A DNA stretch of 64,000 nucleotides from Novosphingobium marinum (GTDB lineage Bacteria > Pseudomonadota > Alphaproteobacteria > Sphingomonadales > Sphingomonadaceae), in contig NZ_JACBZF010000001.1 in the NCBI RefSeq assembly GCF_013408095.1, positions 186,001 through 250,000 of the forward strand, in the 5' to 3' direction. Below the pieces are notes generated by a model, which saw only the letters and a list, made by a program, of their open reading frames with translations, was not told the DNA's origin and did no database searches. Position 1 is the first letter of the stretch, and every line of letters starts with the position of its first letter. Below, piece after piece: positions 8,465 through 16,276 of this stretch. A program made the translations under genes and the position numbers.

Positions 8465-10630
8465 TCAGAAGGCGTCGCCGAACATGGCCGAGGACAGGAT
8501 TGCCGGAACGCCGGACACGATGTCGTTTCCGATCACCGGTGCGGCGGGATCGGCTTCGTAGCGCAGCGAGCGCTCGTCCCCGTCGAAAGCGAGCACGGTC
8601 TGGCCGGGGCCGAAGGGTATGGTCAGGAGCAGTTTGCCGCCCGACAAGATGACCGACGATCCTTCGCGCCAGGCCTCGTGCTCCGGAGCTGCATCGGGCA
8701 GCCCGATGCGGTCGCCGCCCGCGTTGAACGAGGGATCGAGGACGATTTCGCCATGCGTCACGAACAGATTCTCGGCCAGTCGCGAACCGGCCACCCGGAA
8801 GTCGCCGCCGATCGCCGCGCTTCCGCCCTCGGCAAGCCAGAGGCGCCCGGCGGACCCGTCGGCGGGCGGGGGCGGGGGCTGTCCCTCGCTCGCCGCGAAG
8901 ACCGGCACCGCTTCGAAGACCAGCGCCTGCGTTCCGATCATCGCCTTGCCCGATTGCGCATCGAAGAACAGCGTACGCGTCCCGTCGTCGAAGGCCAGCG
9001 CGATGCCGGCAGGACCGATGGGCACCGCAAGCGCGGTGTCGCCATCGCTCAGGTACGCGGAGGAACCGGCGCGTTCTATCGTCCAGTCGGAAGCATCGCC
9101 CGACAGGCGAACGATATCCCCCCCGGCGTTGAACGAAGGGTCCAGTTCGATGAAGCCCGCCACGTCGAGGAGAGTCACGTCCTGAACCCCCCGCGTGCCG
9201 GTGACGGTGCCCGTTCCGCCGATCTCGAAGGCAAGACTGTCCGGGGCGAACAGCCGAAAGCCGTGGCCGTTCGTCCCGGTGCCGGGCAGGGCGGAGACCT
9301 CGAACCGAACCTCGCCTGCGAGTATCGTGCCGTCCGATCCGGTGCCGGTGATTGTCAGGACGTGCTCGCCCGCATCGGGCTCTGCCCGGCCCGGAGCGAG
9401 GGCGAGCAGCGGAAAGGCATCGCCGCCATCGACGATTTCGTAGCGGGTGGTGGGAACGCCATCTTCGAGGACGTCCCAGGACCATTGCTGCGCCGGATCG
9501 TATCCTTCGGCGAAAAGCGTTCCCACGGCATCGCCGGGCCGGTGCTGCTCGACGGGATCGGGGAGGGCGAAGATCTGCTCCAGTTCGGCGGTGAGCCATT
9601 CGGCGATTTGCCACTGGCCCGCCGCGTCGGGATGCGTGCCGTCGAAGGTGGTGAATGCGACGCGCGAGGCATCGAGTACGACGACGCCGTCGAACAGTTC
9701 CGCCGCCGCGCGGATCTCGGCATCGACTTCGGGCCGGATGCCGGGGTTGGGAGCGCCGGGATTCCACGATGTGAGGACGAGGATCCGGGCTGCGGGACGC
9801 GCTTCGCCGAGCGCCGAAAGGACGGCGACCGCTTCGTCGAACACGCCGGGCTGGTCGTTCAGGCCCATGGCGATGACGTAGATATCCCCTTCGGCGGCAA
9901 CGCCGTCCGCCGCGATGCGGTCGGCAAGATCGGGGCGCGGGCCCTGTTCGCGGTCGTATCCCGTACCGCCCAGGCCCGACTGCCAGACGTCGCGCAGGCC
10001 AAGCTGGCGCGCGACCAGCGACACCCAGTCCTCGCCCGGCGATCGTGCGCCGCCGCCTTCGGTGATGCTGTCGCCCAGGAAGACGATGCGCGGTCCCGGA
10101 TCGGGCGTCGGCGCGAGCGAGGCGCCCTGTTCGAGTACCATTCCGCCGAAATTCGCGCCGCCGCGAAATTCCAGTTCTATCGTTTTCCAGTCGCCTGCGA
10201 CGGCAGTTTCCGACAAGTCGACACGAACCCAGCGAAGCGAGCCGTCGGCAGGGACGTCGGGCGACATCCGGGAAACCAGCAGGCCATCGACGAAGAGGCT
10301 GAAATCGGCATTCGAACCGTTGGCATAGATCGACAGGTCGAACCTGTCGGCATCGGTGCGGAATTCGACGCGGCCGCCAAGCCCGGCGCGCACGTCGGCA
10401 CCGGCTGCGACGTTGTAAGTCGTCAGCGCGAGGTTCTGCGGAAAGCTGTTTGCGAAAGCCCCCACGGTTCCGCCGAGCAGGCGCACCGCCGGATCGTCTT
10501 TCGGGACGATCGGTCCTGTCTGGAGCGGATCGCCGTTCTTCGGGCCGAGTTCGATCGTCGCGCCGGCAAGCAGCTGGTCGGGCGCGAACCCGAACCCGTT
10601 GCCGCCAAGTAGCGAAATCGTACCCGTCAC
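8465..10630 (-). CDS. SGNH/GDSL hydrolase with C-terminal beta-repeat domains, probably secreted
   Basis: 721 residues. A beta-rich N-terminal domain (1-175) precedes an SGNH hydrolase core: GDSIT with nucleophile Ser188, the block II glycine in GLGGTGY, GLND at 256-259 and DGTHPD with the catalytic Asp and His near 330-333. Two copies of a beta-repeat follow, each with LDPSFNAGGD then IGPAGIALAF or FGPGQTVLAF (near 495-555 and 630-685), joined by a proline run. Such repeats are seen in large secreted or surface proteins. No Sec signal is visible at the N-terminus, which suggests type I export, although no transporter is in the window. The core should act as an esterase or deacetylase; the substrate, perhaps polysaccharide acyl groups, is inferred. 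The adjacent upstream gene also looks like a surface protein. Confidence 0.8.
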   Translation of the reverse strand: MTGTISLLGGNGFGFAPDQLLAGATIELGPKNGDPLQTGPIVPKDDPAVRLLGGTVGAFANSFPQNLALTTYNVAAGADVRAGLGGRVEFRTDADRFDLSIYANGSNADFSLFVDGLLVSRMSPDVPADGSLRWVRVDLSETAVAGDWKTIELEFRGGANFGGMVLEQGASLAPTPDPGPRIVFLGDSITEGGGARSPGEDWVSLVARQLGLRDVWQSGLGGTGYDREQGPRPDLADRIAADGVAAEGDIYVIAMGLNDQPGVFDEAVAVLSALGEARPAARILVLTSWNPGAPNPGIRPEVDAEIRAAAELFDGVVVLDASRVAFTTFDGTHPDAAGQWQIAEWLTAELEQIFALPDPVEQHRPGDAVGTLFAEGYDPAQQWSWDVLEDGVPTTRYEIVDGGDAFPLLALAPGRAEPDAGEHVLTITGTGSDGTILAGEVRFEVSALPGTGTNGHGFRLFAPDSLAFEIGGTGTVTGTRGVQDVTLLDVAGFIELDPSFNAGGDIVRLSGDASDWTIERAGSSAYLSDGDTALAVPIGPAGIALAFDDGTRTLFFDAQSGKAMIGTQALVFEAVPVFAASEGQPPPPPADGSAGRLWLAEGGSAAIGGDFRVAGSRLAENLFVTHGEIVLDPSFNAGGDRIGLPDAAPEHEAWREGSSVILSGGKLLLTIPFGPGQTVLAFDGDERSLRYEADPAAPVIGNDIVSGVPAILSSAMFGDAF

Positions 10631-10670
10631 GGTTTCCTCCGTTGCACCGGAGGCCCGGCGGGGCGCGACG

Positions 10671-12161
10671 TCAGCCGAAGGAGCCGAACGCCGCCGCGCC
10701 GTCGAGGCCCGGATCGCTGTCGATCAGATCAGCCGAGAATGACGTGTCGACGACAGTGGCGGATTGCGGTGCCATCATCGACGCGGCGGAGGGAAAGACC
10801 TGGATCAGCAGCGGTTGCGAGAACGCGCTGATATTTCCGGCCTCGTCGCTTGCCCGGACGGTGATCGTGTGGTCGCCCACGTCGAGGTCGATGTCGATGC
10901 TGTAGGCCCCGTTCAGTCCGGCCACGCCGTTGCCGACCGCGGTCCCATTGTCGAACACCTGCACGAAGGCGCCGGGTTCGACCGTGCCCTGGATGGTCAG
11001 GTCCTCGGTCTGCAGCGTGATGTTGTCGGTGTTGCTGCTGCCGGTATCGTCCTCCGCGGCGAGGTCGGGCAGGGGGGGAACGGCGGGAGCGGTCGTATCG
11101 ACCGTGATCGTGAGCGGCGCGGATGCCTCGCCCTCGTTGCCGGCGACATCGGTGACGACGGCGGTCACCTGGTGGACGCCCGGCGCGAGGCTGACGTCGA
11201 GCGTGAAACGCCCGTCCGCCCCGGCCGTGACCGTGCCGAGGCTGGTCTCGCCGTCGAACAGCTCGACAGAGGCATTGGCGCCGGCGCTTCCGGAAATGGT
11301 GAGGCCGGTGGTGCGCGACGTGATGTTGTCGGTCTGGCTCGCGCCGGTGTCGTCTGCGGAGGCCAGGTCGAGATTCGTCGCCGCGGCGGGCGGCGTCAGG
11401 TCGACGAACATCGCGAACACCGCCGACGGGGCGCTGACGTTGCCCGCGGCATCGGTGGCGACGGCGGTGAACCGGTGCACACCCTCGTCGAGATCGAGGT
11501 CGAAGGAGAAGTTGCCGGTCTCATCCGCCGTGGTGGTGCCGAGGCTTTCCTCGCCCTCGAACAGTTCGACGCGCGCGCCAGCCTCGGCGGTGCCGGTGAT
11601 CGTCAGGTCCTCGGTCTGCGTGGTGATGCTGTCGTCGTCCTCGGCGCCGGTGTCGTCCTCGGCCGCGAGCGCAAGGCCCGACGGCGCGACCGGCGGTACC
11701 GTGTCGCTGGGGCCGTCGCTGTCGGTCAGGAGCAGCGCGCCCGCGCCGATCGCGCCGCCGACGAGACCGCCGATAAGCAGCGTGTTGCCGTCGAAACCCA
11801 TGACCGAGGTGCCCTCGTCGTCGTAGGGCGAATCGTAATAGCGCGTCGAGCGCGCGGGCTCGGCCTCGACGTCCTGCCCGACGGTTTCCAGCCATGCCTC
11901 GGCCATGCCCCAGTCGGGCACCGACTCGATGGTGACTTCGGGCGGACCGACGGGGCCATCGGTATCGTCGGCCTTTTCCTCGTAGGCCTCGTCCGACATC
12001 TCGTTGATGTAGCGGGGCAGCGACTTCACCACGCCGCTGTCCTTGTCCTCGACCTCGACCCTGGCGCCGACCGGCAGCTTGATGTTCGCCGGAAGCGCGG
12101 GCAGCGTCTTTTCGATCACGCGCCTGCCGTCTGCCGAAATGATACGAAGAATAATCGCCAC
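10671..12161 (-). CDS. BapA-like surface protein with three bacterial Ig-like repeats
   Basis: 496 residues. The N-terminus (LPALPANIKLPVGARVEVED) resembles the BapA-type prefix domain of large biofilm adhesins. A hydrophobic glycine-rich stretch follows near 126-145 (LLIGGLVGGAIGAGALLL). Three Ig-like repeats of about 100 residues come next, each with an AxxDDTG lead, an LTI(T/S/Q)G strand, xVELFDGxxxLG and an AVxTDxAGN end. The last lies near 360-455, before a short acidic tail ending in FGSFG. Ig-like repeats of this class mediate adhesion or form rods. It is much smaller than classical Bap. It lies 40 bases upstream of the SGNH-hydrolase gene on the same strand, so the two are probably co-transcribed. 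No classical signal peptide is seen; type I secretion is a guess. Confidence 0.75.
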   Translation of the reverse strand: MAIILRIISADGRRVIEKTLPALPANIKLPVGARVEVEDKDSGVVKSLPRYINEMSDEAYEEKADDTDGPVGPPEVTIESVPDWGMAEAWLETVGQDVEAEPARSTRYYDSPYDDEGTSVMGFDGNTLLIGGLVGGAIGAGALLLTDSDGPSDTVPPVAPSGLALAAEDDTGAEDDDSITTQTEDLTITGTAEAGARVELFEGEESLGTTTADETGNFSFDLDLDEGVHRFTAVATDAAGNVSAPSAVFAMFVDLTPPAAATNLDLASADDTGASQTDNITSRTTGLTISGSAGANASVELFDGETSLGTVTAGADGRFTLDVSLAPGVHQVTAVVTDVAGNEGEASAPLTITVDTTAPAVPPLPDLAAEDDTGSSNTDNITLQTEDLTIQGTVEPGAFVQVFDNGTAVGNGVAGLNGAYSIDIDLDVGDHTITVRASDEAGNISAFSQPLLIQVFPSAASMMAPQSATVVDTSFSADLIDSDPGLDGAAAFGSFG

Positions 12162-12659
12162 GTCGTTCCCCTGAACCGCGAGTGCGCCTGTCAGTGGCCG
12201 CCTCGCCCTTGGTTTGTTGTTGACCGGGCGGAAAAGCCGGTCGGAAACCGGCGCTTACGCTCCAGCGCGCTTTCGCGCCGTCATTCTGTCGCTTCGCTGA
12301 ACGCGGAGCCAATGCGCGCGAACTAGATGAAGGGGGCGGGGGGCTGCAAGCGGCATCTGGCGTTTTTGACTTGCCGCGCTCCGCAAAATCGACGAGCCGA
12401 TGAAGCGAGCCGCCTTTCACGCAAGGTGAGTCGTTCACGGGGCGGTTGGCAGGCGCGGGCGAGGGGCGTACTCCTGTGGCTACAACTCCATTGCCTGCGG
12501 TCCGCCCTCGTTCGCGAAGGCGGGCCGCTTGCATTTCCGGAGCATGGGCCGCGCGTCGAAGCCAGCATTTGGATCAGGTTGCCGCGTCCCTCCCGACCAT
12601 GCATACCCCCGCGTGAAGAACGGCCGGAACACCGGTGCGGCAGGCCCGAGGAGAGGTAG
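12162..12659. other. 498-base divergent intergenic region
   Basis: No convincing gene. It separates the minus-strand Ig-repeat gene from the plus-strand GST-like gene, so it must hold both promoters, but neither is clear by eye. It contains small dyads (GCCGGTcggaaACCGGC at about 12236-12252 and GCGCGctttCGCGC nearby) without a following T run. The frames that are open here have no ribosome-binding site and show no recognisable protein character. Confidence 0.5.
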
Positions 12660-13430
12660 ATGCAATATTATCCGGTTTCGGAAGCGCGCTCGATGCCGGG
12701 GCTGCGCCTCGTGCTGAGCGCGGGCGTTCCCGGTCCCTGGGGCGAGGCGGCCAAGGCGGTGTTCGGCTTCAGGAACGTCGACTATGTCCCCGTCGAGCAG
12801 GCACCGATGCAGCCCAACAAGGAGCTGCTCGAATGGACCGGCCACCGCAACGCGCCCATCGCCGTTCTCGACGACGAACCGCCGGTGACCGGCTGGCTCG
12901 ACATGATCGACCTTGCCGAACGCCTCGGCTCCGGACCGTCGCTGCTTCCTGCGGACGAGCGCAGGCGCGTCGAGTGCCTGGGCTTCCTTACCGAGATCGC
13001 GGGTCGCGACGGGCTTGGCTGGCATCGCCGCATCCTGATGTGCGCCCCGATGCTCGATGCGCCTGCCGATCCCGACAATCCGGGCCTTGCCGACGTGTTG
13101 TGCGGCTACGGCGTCACCGAAGAGGCGCTGGCGCAGTCGAACGCGCGGATCGTGGCGATCCTGCGCGAGCTTGCGGCCCAGCTCGAGCGGCAGAAGCAGG
13201 CAGGCTCGCAGTGGCTGGTCGGGAATGCGCCATCGGCGCTGGACCTGTTCTGGGCATGCTTCTCGATGATGCTGGACCCCCTTTCGCAGGACAGGAACCC
13301 GATGCCCGACTGGCTGCGGGGAATGTATGCCTCGCTCCCCGACGACATTGCGGCCGCGCTCGATCCGGCGCTGATCGCCCACCGCGACCGCGTGTACGAG
13401 GAGGTCATCGGCCTCCCTCTCGAATACTGA
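12660..13430 (+). CDS. Glutathione S-transferase-like protein
   Basis: 256 residues with the layout of a GST. The N-terminal thioredoxin-like half (LRLVLSAGVPGPWGEAAKAV, then NAPIAVLDDEPPVTGWLDMI) places the Pro of a cis-Pro loop near residue 66. An all-helical C-terminal half contains QWLVGNAPSALDLFWACF, matching the GST N-capping/SALD motif. GAGGAGAGG precedes the ATG. It lies 19 bases upstream of a cytochrome P450 gene, so both are probably one transcription unit for oxidation and conjugation of a hydrophobic compound. The catalytic Ser/Cys/Tyr is not obvious, so it may be a non-enzymatic GST-fold protein. Confidence 0.7.
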   Translation: MQYYPVSEARSMPGLRLVLSAGVPGPWGEAAKAVFGFRNVDYVPVEQAPMQPNKELLEWTGHRNAPIAVLDDEPPVTGWLDMIDLAERLGSGPSLLPADERRRVECLGFLTEIAGRDGLGWHRRILMCAPMLDAPADPDNPGLADVLCGYGVTEEALAQSNARIVAILRELAAQLERQKQAGSQWLVGNAPSALDLFWACFSMMLDPLSQDRNPMPDWLRGMYASLPDDIAAALDPALIAHRDRVYEEVIGLPLEY

Positions 13431-13449
13431 CCGAAAGGCTTTACCAGAC

Positions 13450-14649
13450 ATGGCAACGATCGCCGGGATTCCCGCCCACGTCCCCTCCGACCGCGTCGTC
13501 GATTTCGACATCTTCGCTCCGCCGGGCGTCGAGGAGGACTACTGGGCCGCGTGGAAGTCGCTGCGCGGGCCGCACGGCATCGTCTGGACGACGGCGAACG
13601 GCGGCCACTGGATCGCCACCGACGGCGCGATCACGCGCGACCTGTGGGCCGATGCCGAGCGGCTTTCGAGCGAGTCGCTCGCGGTCACTCCGGGCCTTGG
13701 CGAGGTGATGGACTTCATCCCGCTCCAGCAGGACCCGCCCGAGCACAAGCCGTTCCGCATGGCGGTGATGAAGGGCTTCGCCAACCAATACGTCACCGCG
13801 ATGGAGCCCCTGGTCCGCGAGGTCTCGAGCGAGCTTGCCGAGGGCCTCGCGCCGAAGGGCGGCTGCGAGTTCATGAGCGAGTTCGCCGAAATCCTGCCGA
13901 TCCACGTCTTCCTGACGCTGATCGGCGTGCCGACCGAGGACCGCACGAAACTGCGCCCGCTCGGCCAGCAGCTCACCCGCCCGGACGGATCGATGACCGT
14001 GGTCGAACTGCGTGACGCCGCCGACGCCTACCTCGAGCCCTACGTGCGCGCCCGCCTCGAGAATCCCGGCACGGACCTGTTCAGCCGCATCCTGTCGGTG
14101 CCGATCGAGGGACGTGCGTGGACCTTCGGGGAAGCGCAGCGCATGTGCCGCAACCTGCTGTTCGGCGGCCTCGACACGGTGGTCGCGATGCTCGGCAACT
14201 TCGCGATGCACCTTGCGCAGAACCCGGCGGACCAGGCGCTGCTGCGCGAGGACCGGACGCTCATCCCGCAGGCCGCCGACGAACTGATGCGCCGCTATCC
14301 GACCGTTTCGGTCACGCGCAACCTTGTCGCCGATGTCGAAGTCGACGGGATCACGATGAAGGACGGCGACCTCGTCTACCTCAGCAGCGCGCTGCACAAC
14401 CTCGATCCGGACTGCTTCGACGACCCGGAAAGGGTCGATTTCGCGCGGAACCTCCAGCCGGTGCGGCACACGACGATGGGCGTCGGCGCGCACCGCTGTG
14501 TCGGGGCGGGGCTCGCCCGCATGGAGGCGATCACGTTCCTGGAGGAATGGCTCGACCGCATTCCCGAATTCCGCATCGCCGAGGGGACGAAGCCGCGCTT
14601 TCGCGGGGGCAACGTCGCGGCGCTGACCGACCTTCGCCTGTCCTGGTAG
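13450..14649 (+). CDS. Cytochrome P450 (bacterial, soluble type)
   Basis: 399 residues, the usual size of a soluble bacterial P450, with no membrane anchor. The I-helix reads FGGLDTVV (about 238-245; normally AGxDT), the K-helix ExxR is ELMR (278-281), and the haem loop MGVGAHRCVG at 343-352 holds the thiolate Cys350. The first loop residue is Met rather than the common Phe. EHKPFRMAVMKGF is the typical C-helix region. P450s use electrons from a ferredoxin and reductase to hydroxylate a substrate; no redox partner is encoded nearby. The overall style resembles CYP families of sphingomonads that act on terpenoid or steroid-like compounds, but the substrate is unknown. Confidence 0.93.
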   Translation: MATIAGIPAHVPSDRVVDFDIFAPPGVEEDYWAAWKSLRGPHGIVWTTANGGHWIATDGAITRDLWADAERLSSESLAVTPGLGEVMDFIPLQQDPPEHKPFRMAVMKGFANQYVTAMEPLVREVSSELAEGLAPKGGCEFMSEFAEILPIHVFLTLIGVPTEDRTKLRPLGQQLTRPDGSMTVVELRDAADAYLEPYVRARLENPGTDLFSRILSVPIEGRAWTFGEAQRMCRNLLFGGLDTVVAMLGNFAMHLAQNPADQALLREDRTLIPQAADELMRRYPTVSVTRNLVADVEVDGITMKDGDLVYLSSALHNLDPDCFDDPERVDFARNLQPVRHTTMGVGAHRCVGAGLARMEAITFLEEWLDRIPEFRIAEGTKPRFRGGNVAALTDLRLSW

Positions 14650-14710
14650 ATCCCGCGCGGTAGCACCGCGCCGGTTGCGGTTGCGCCCGCGAACCTGCAT
14701 GCTGGCCGTC

Positions 14711-15856
14711 ATGCAGGGCGGAAACACTGGCTTCGACGGCGCGGCGCGCGCGCTCCTTTCCATTCTCCTCGCCGTGGCGATTGCCGCCGGAGCGGCCTTC
14801 GCGCCGCCGGTACTGGCGCAGGAAGCGCCGCCGCCCGAGCCGTCCGGTCCCGAAATGACCATCGCCACGCGCGAGGCACCGCCTTTCGTCATCAAGGGGG
14901 CCGAAGGGGCGTGGAAGGGGATCGCGATCAACCTCTGGGCGCAGGTCGCCGAGGATCGCGGCTATCGCTATCGCTTCGAGGAAGCGGACCTTGCAGGGAT
15001 GGTCGAAGGCGTCGCATCGGGCCAGTACGATGCCAGCGTCGGCGCGCTCACCATCACGCCGTTGCGCGAGCAGCGCGTCGATTTCTCGCATCCCTACTAC
15101 GCCACCGGCTTCGGCATCGCGACCCGGCAGGCCGCGCCCGGCTGGCTCTCGCTGATCGGCAGCTTCTTCACCTGGGATTTCCTGCAGGCGGTCGCCCTGC
15201 TGTCGCTGCTGCTGTTCATTGTCGGCGTGCTGTTCTGGCTGTTCGAGCGCAAGGCCAACAGCGAGGAGTTTCCCGAGGACGCCAAGGGCATCGGTTCGGG
15301 CTTCTGGTTCTCCGCCGTGACGATGACCACGGTCGGCTACGGGGACAAGGCGCCGCGCACGGTCGGCGGCAAGATCGTGGCGCTGATCTGGATGTTCGCC
15401 GCGATCATCATCATCTCGACGTTCACGGGCATGATCGCATCTTCGCTCACCGCGGGCCAGTTGCAGGGCGCCATCGGCGGGATGGACGACCTGCCCGGAA
15501 AGACCGTCGGCTCCATTCGCGATTCCGCCGCCGACGAATGGCTGGCGATGGAAGGCATAGCCTTCACGCCCTATCCCGACGTCGAGTCGGGACTGGAAGC
15601 GCTCGCCGACGAGAAGATCGATGCCTTCATCTACGATGCGCCGCTGCTGCAGTACCATGTCGCCACCGGCTTCGGCGACGATCTTCGCGTGCTGCCCGAT
15701 TCGGTCGGCAGGCAAGACTACGGGATCGCCCTGCCGGCGGGCAGCGAAATGCGCGAGGAAATCAACGTTTCCATGCTCCGCATCATGGAAAGCGAGGAAT
15801 GGCAGAACATGCTCAAGCGCGAACTGGATGGCGGCGACAATAAGTCGGGCGAATAG
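14711..15856 (+). CDS. Prokaryotic ionotropic glutamate-receptor-like potassium channel (GluR0 type)
   Basis: 381 residues from the chosen ATG; an in-frame ATG 12 bases upstream is also possible and neither has a clear ribosome-binding site. Signal peptide 1-37 ends VLAQ. A periplasmic-binding-protein lobe follows, split by a channel. Lobe 1 has GALTITPLREQRVDFSHPYY, whose Arg119 matches the ligand alpha-carboxylate-binding arginine of glutamate receptors. TM1 lies at 157-176, a pore helix and filter TMTTVGYGDKAP at 204-215, and TM2 at 222-243. Lobe 2 (245-375) contains FIYDAPLLQYHV, with Asp309 at the position that binds the amino group. This is the architecture of Synechocystis GluR0, with a potassium-channel filter. 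An amino-acid-gated K+ channel in the inner membrane is inferred. The true ligand is unknown. Confidence 0.88.
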   Translation: MQGGNTGFDGAARALLSILLAVAIAAGAAFAPPVLAQEAPPPEPSGPEMTIATREAPPFVIKGAEGAWKGIAINLWAQVAEDRGYRYRFEEADLAGMVEGVASGQYDASVGALTITPLREQRVDFSHPYYATGFGIATRQAAPGWLSLIGSFFTWDFLQAVALLSLLLFIVGVLFWLFERKANSEEFPEDAKGIGSGFWFSAVTMTTVGYGDKAPRTVGGKIVALIWMFAAIIIISTFTGMIASSLTAGQLQGAIGGMDDLPGKTVGSIRDSAADEWLAMEGIAFTPYPDVESGLEALADEKIDAFIYDAPLLQYHVATGFGDDLRVLPDSVGRQDYGIALPAGSEMREEINVSMLRIMESEEWQNMLKRELDGGDNKSGE

Positions 15857-15919
15857 GACCGTTCCTATTCAAGTAATGCTGTGGCATGGTCGCGCCGCGC
15901 AATTTGGCGGGGAGCGGCA

Positions 15920-16276
15920 ATGTTCGAGATTTCCGACCAGACGTTTTCGACGTTCGAGCGGGCCGAGGAGGAGAAGTTCGTCGGCAGGATGGCCGCGTTC
16001 CTGCGCGAGAAGCTGCCCTATATGGCCGACGAACCCGAGGAGGAACTGCGCGGCGAGATTCGCAAGCTCAAGAAGCAGGCGAACAGCTACGGGCTGACGA
16101 CCGAGCGCACCGTCGCGACCTACGTCCTCACCGCCGCGCACCTGGGTCTCGATTTCGTCGACAAGTTCGACGGCGCGCGCAAGATCCTGTTCCGCGCTGC
16201 CGGCGAACAGCGCAAGGCCGACCTGCTGGAGGCTTACACGCTCGACATCCTCGAAAAGCTGGCGACGCCGCTGTGA
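15920..16276 (+). CDS. Small helical protein, possible adaptor/chaperone of the downstream metallopeptidase-like protein
   Basis: 118 residues starting MFEISDQTF, chosen because GGGGAG lies upstream; a longer frame adds 13 unlikely residues. It is predicted almost wholly helical. The pattern MAAFLREKLPYM, YGLTTERTVATYVLTAAHLG and DFVDKFDGARKIL resembles short proteins that recur beside putative type VI or phage-tail-like effector genes in proteobacteria. Its TGA overlaps the GTG of the next gene (GTGA), so the two are translationally coupled and probably work as partners. No secretion signal is present. The adaptor role is inferred from size, coupling and recollection of the family's context. 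Confidence 0.65.
   Translation: MFEISDQTFSTFERAEEEKFVGRMAAFLREKLPYMADEPEEELRGEIRKLKKQANSYGLTTERTVATYVLTAAHLGLDFVDKFDGARKILFRAAGEQRKADLLEAYTLDILEKLATPL

Noticed and set aside
6547..8652. Long plus-strand frame opposite the amidohydrolase
   Set aside because: Arg/Ala/His-rich translation with no domain. The minus-strand gene has clear catalytic motifs.
8180..10612. 810-residue plus-strand frame opposite the SGNH-hydrolase gene
   Set aside because: Shadow of the real gene; no motif, and it crosses the gap between two minus-strand genes.
12327..12659. 110-residue plus-strand frame before the GST-like gene
   Set aside because: No ribosome-binding site, biased Arg/Pro composition and overlap with the leader of the GST-like gene.
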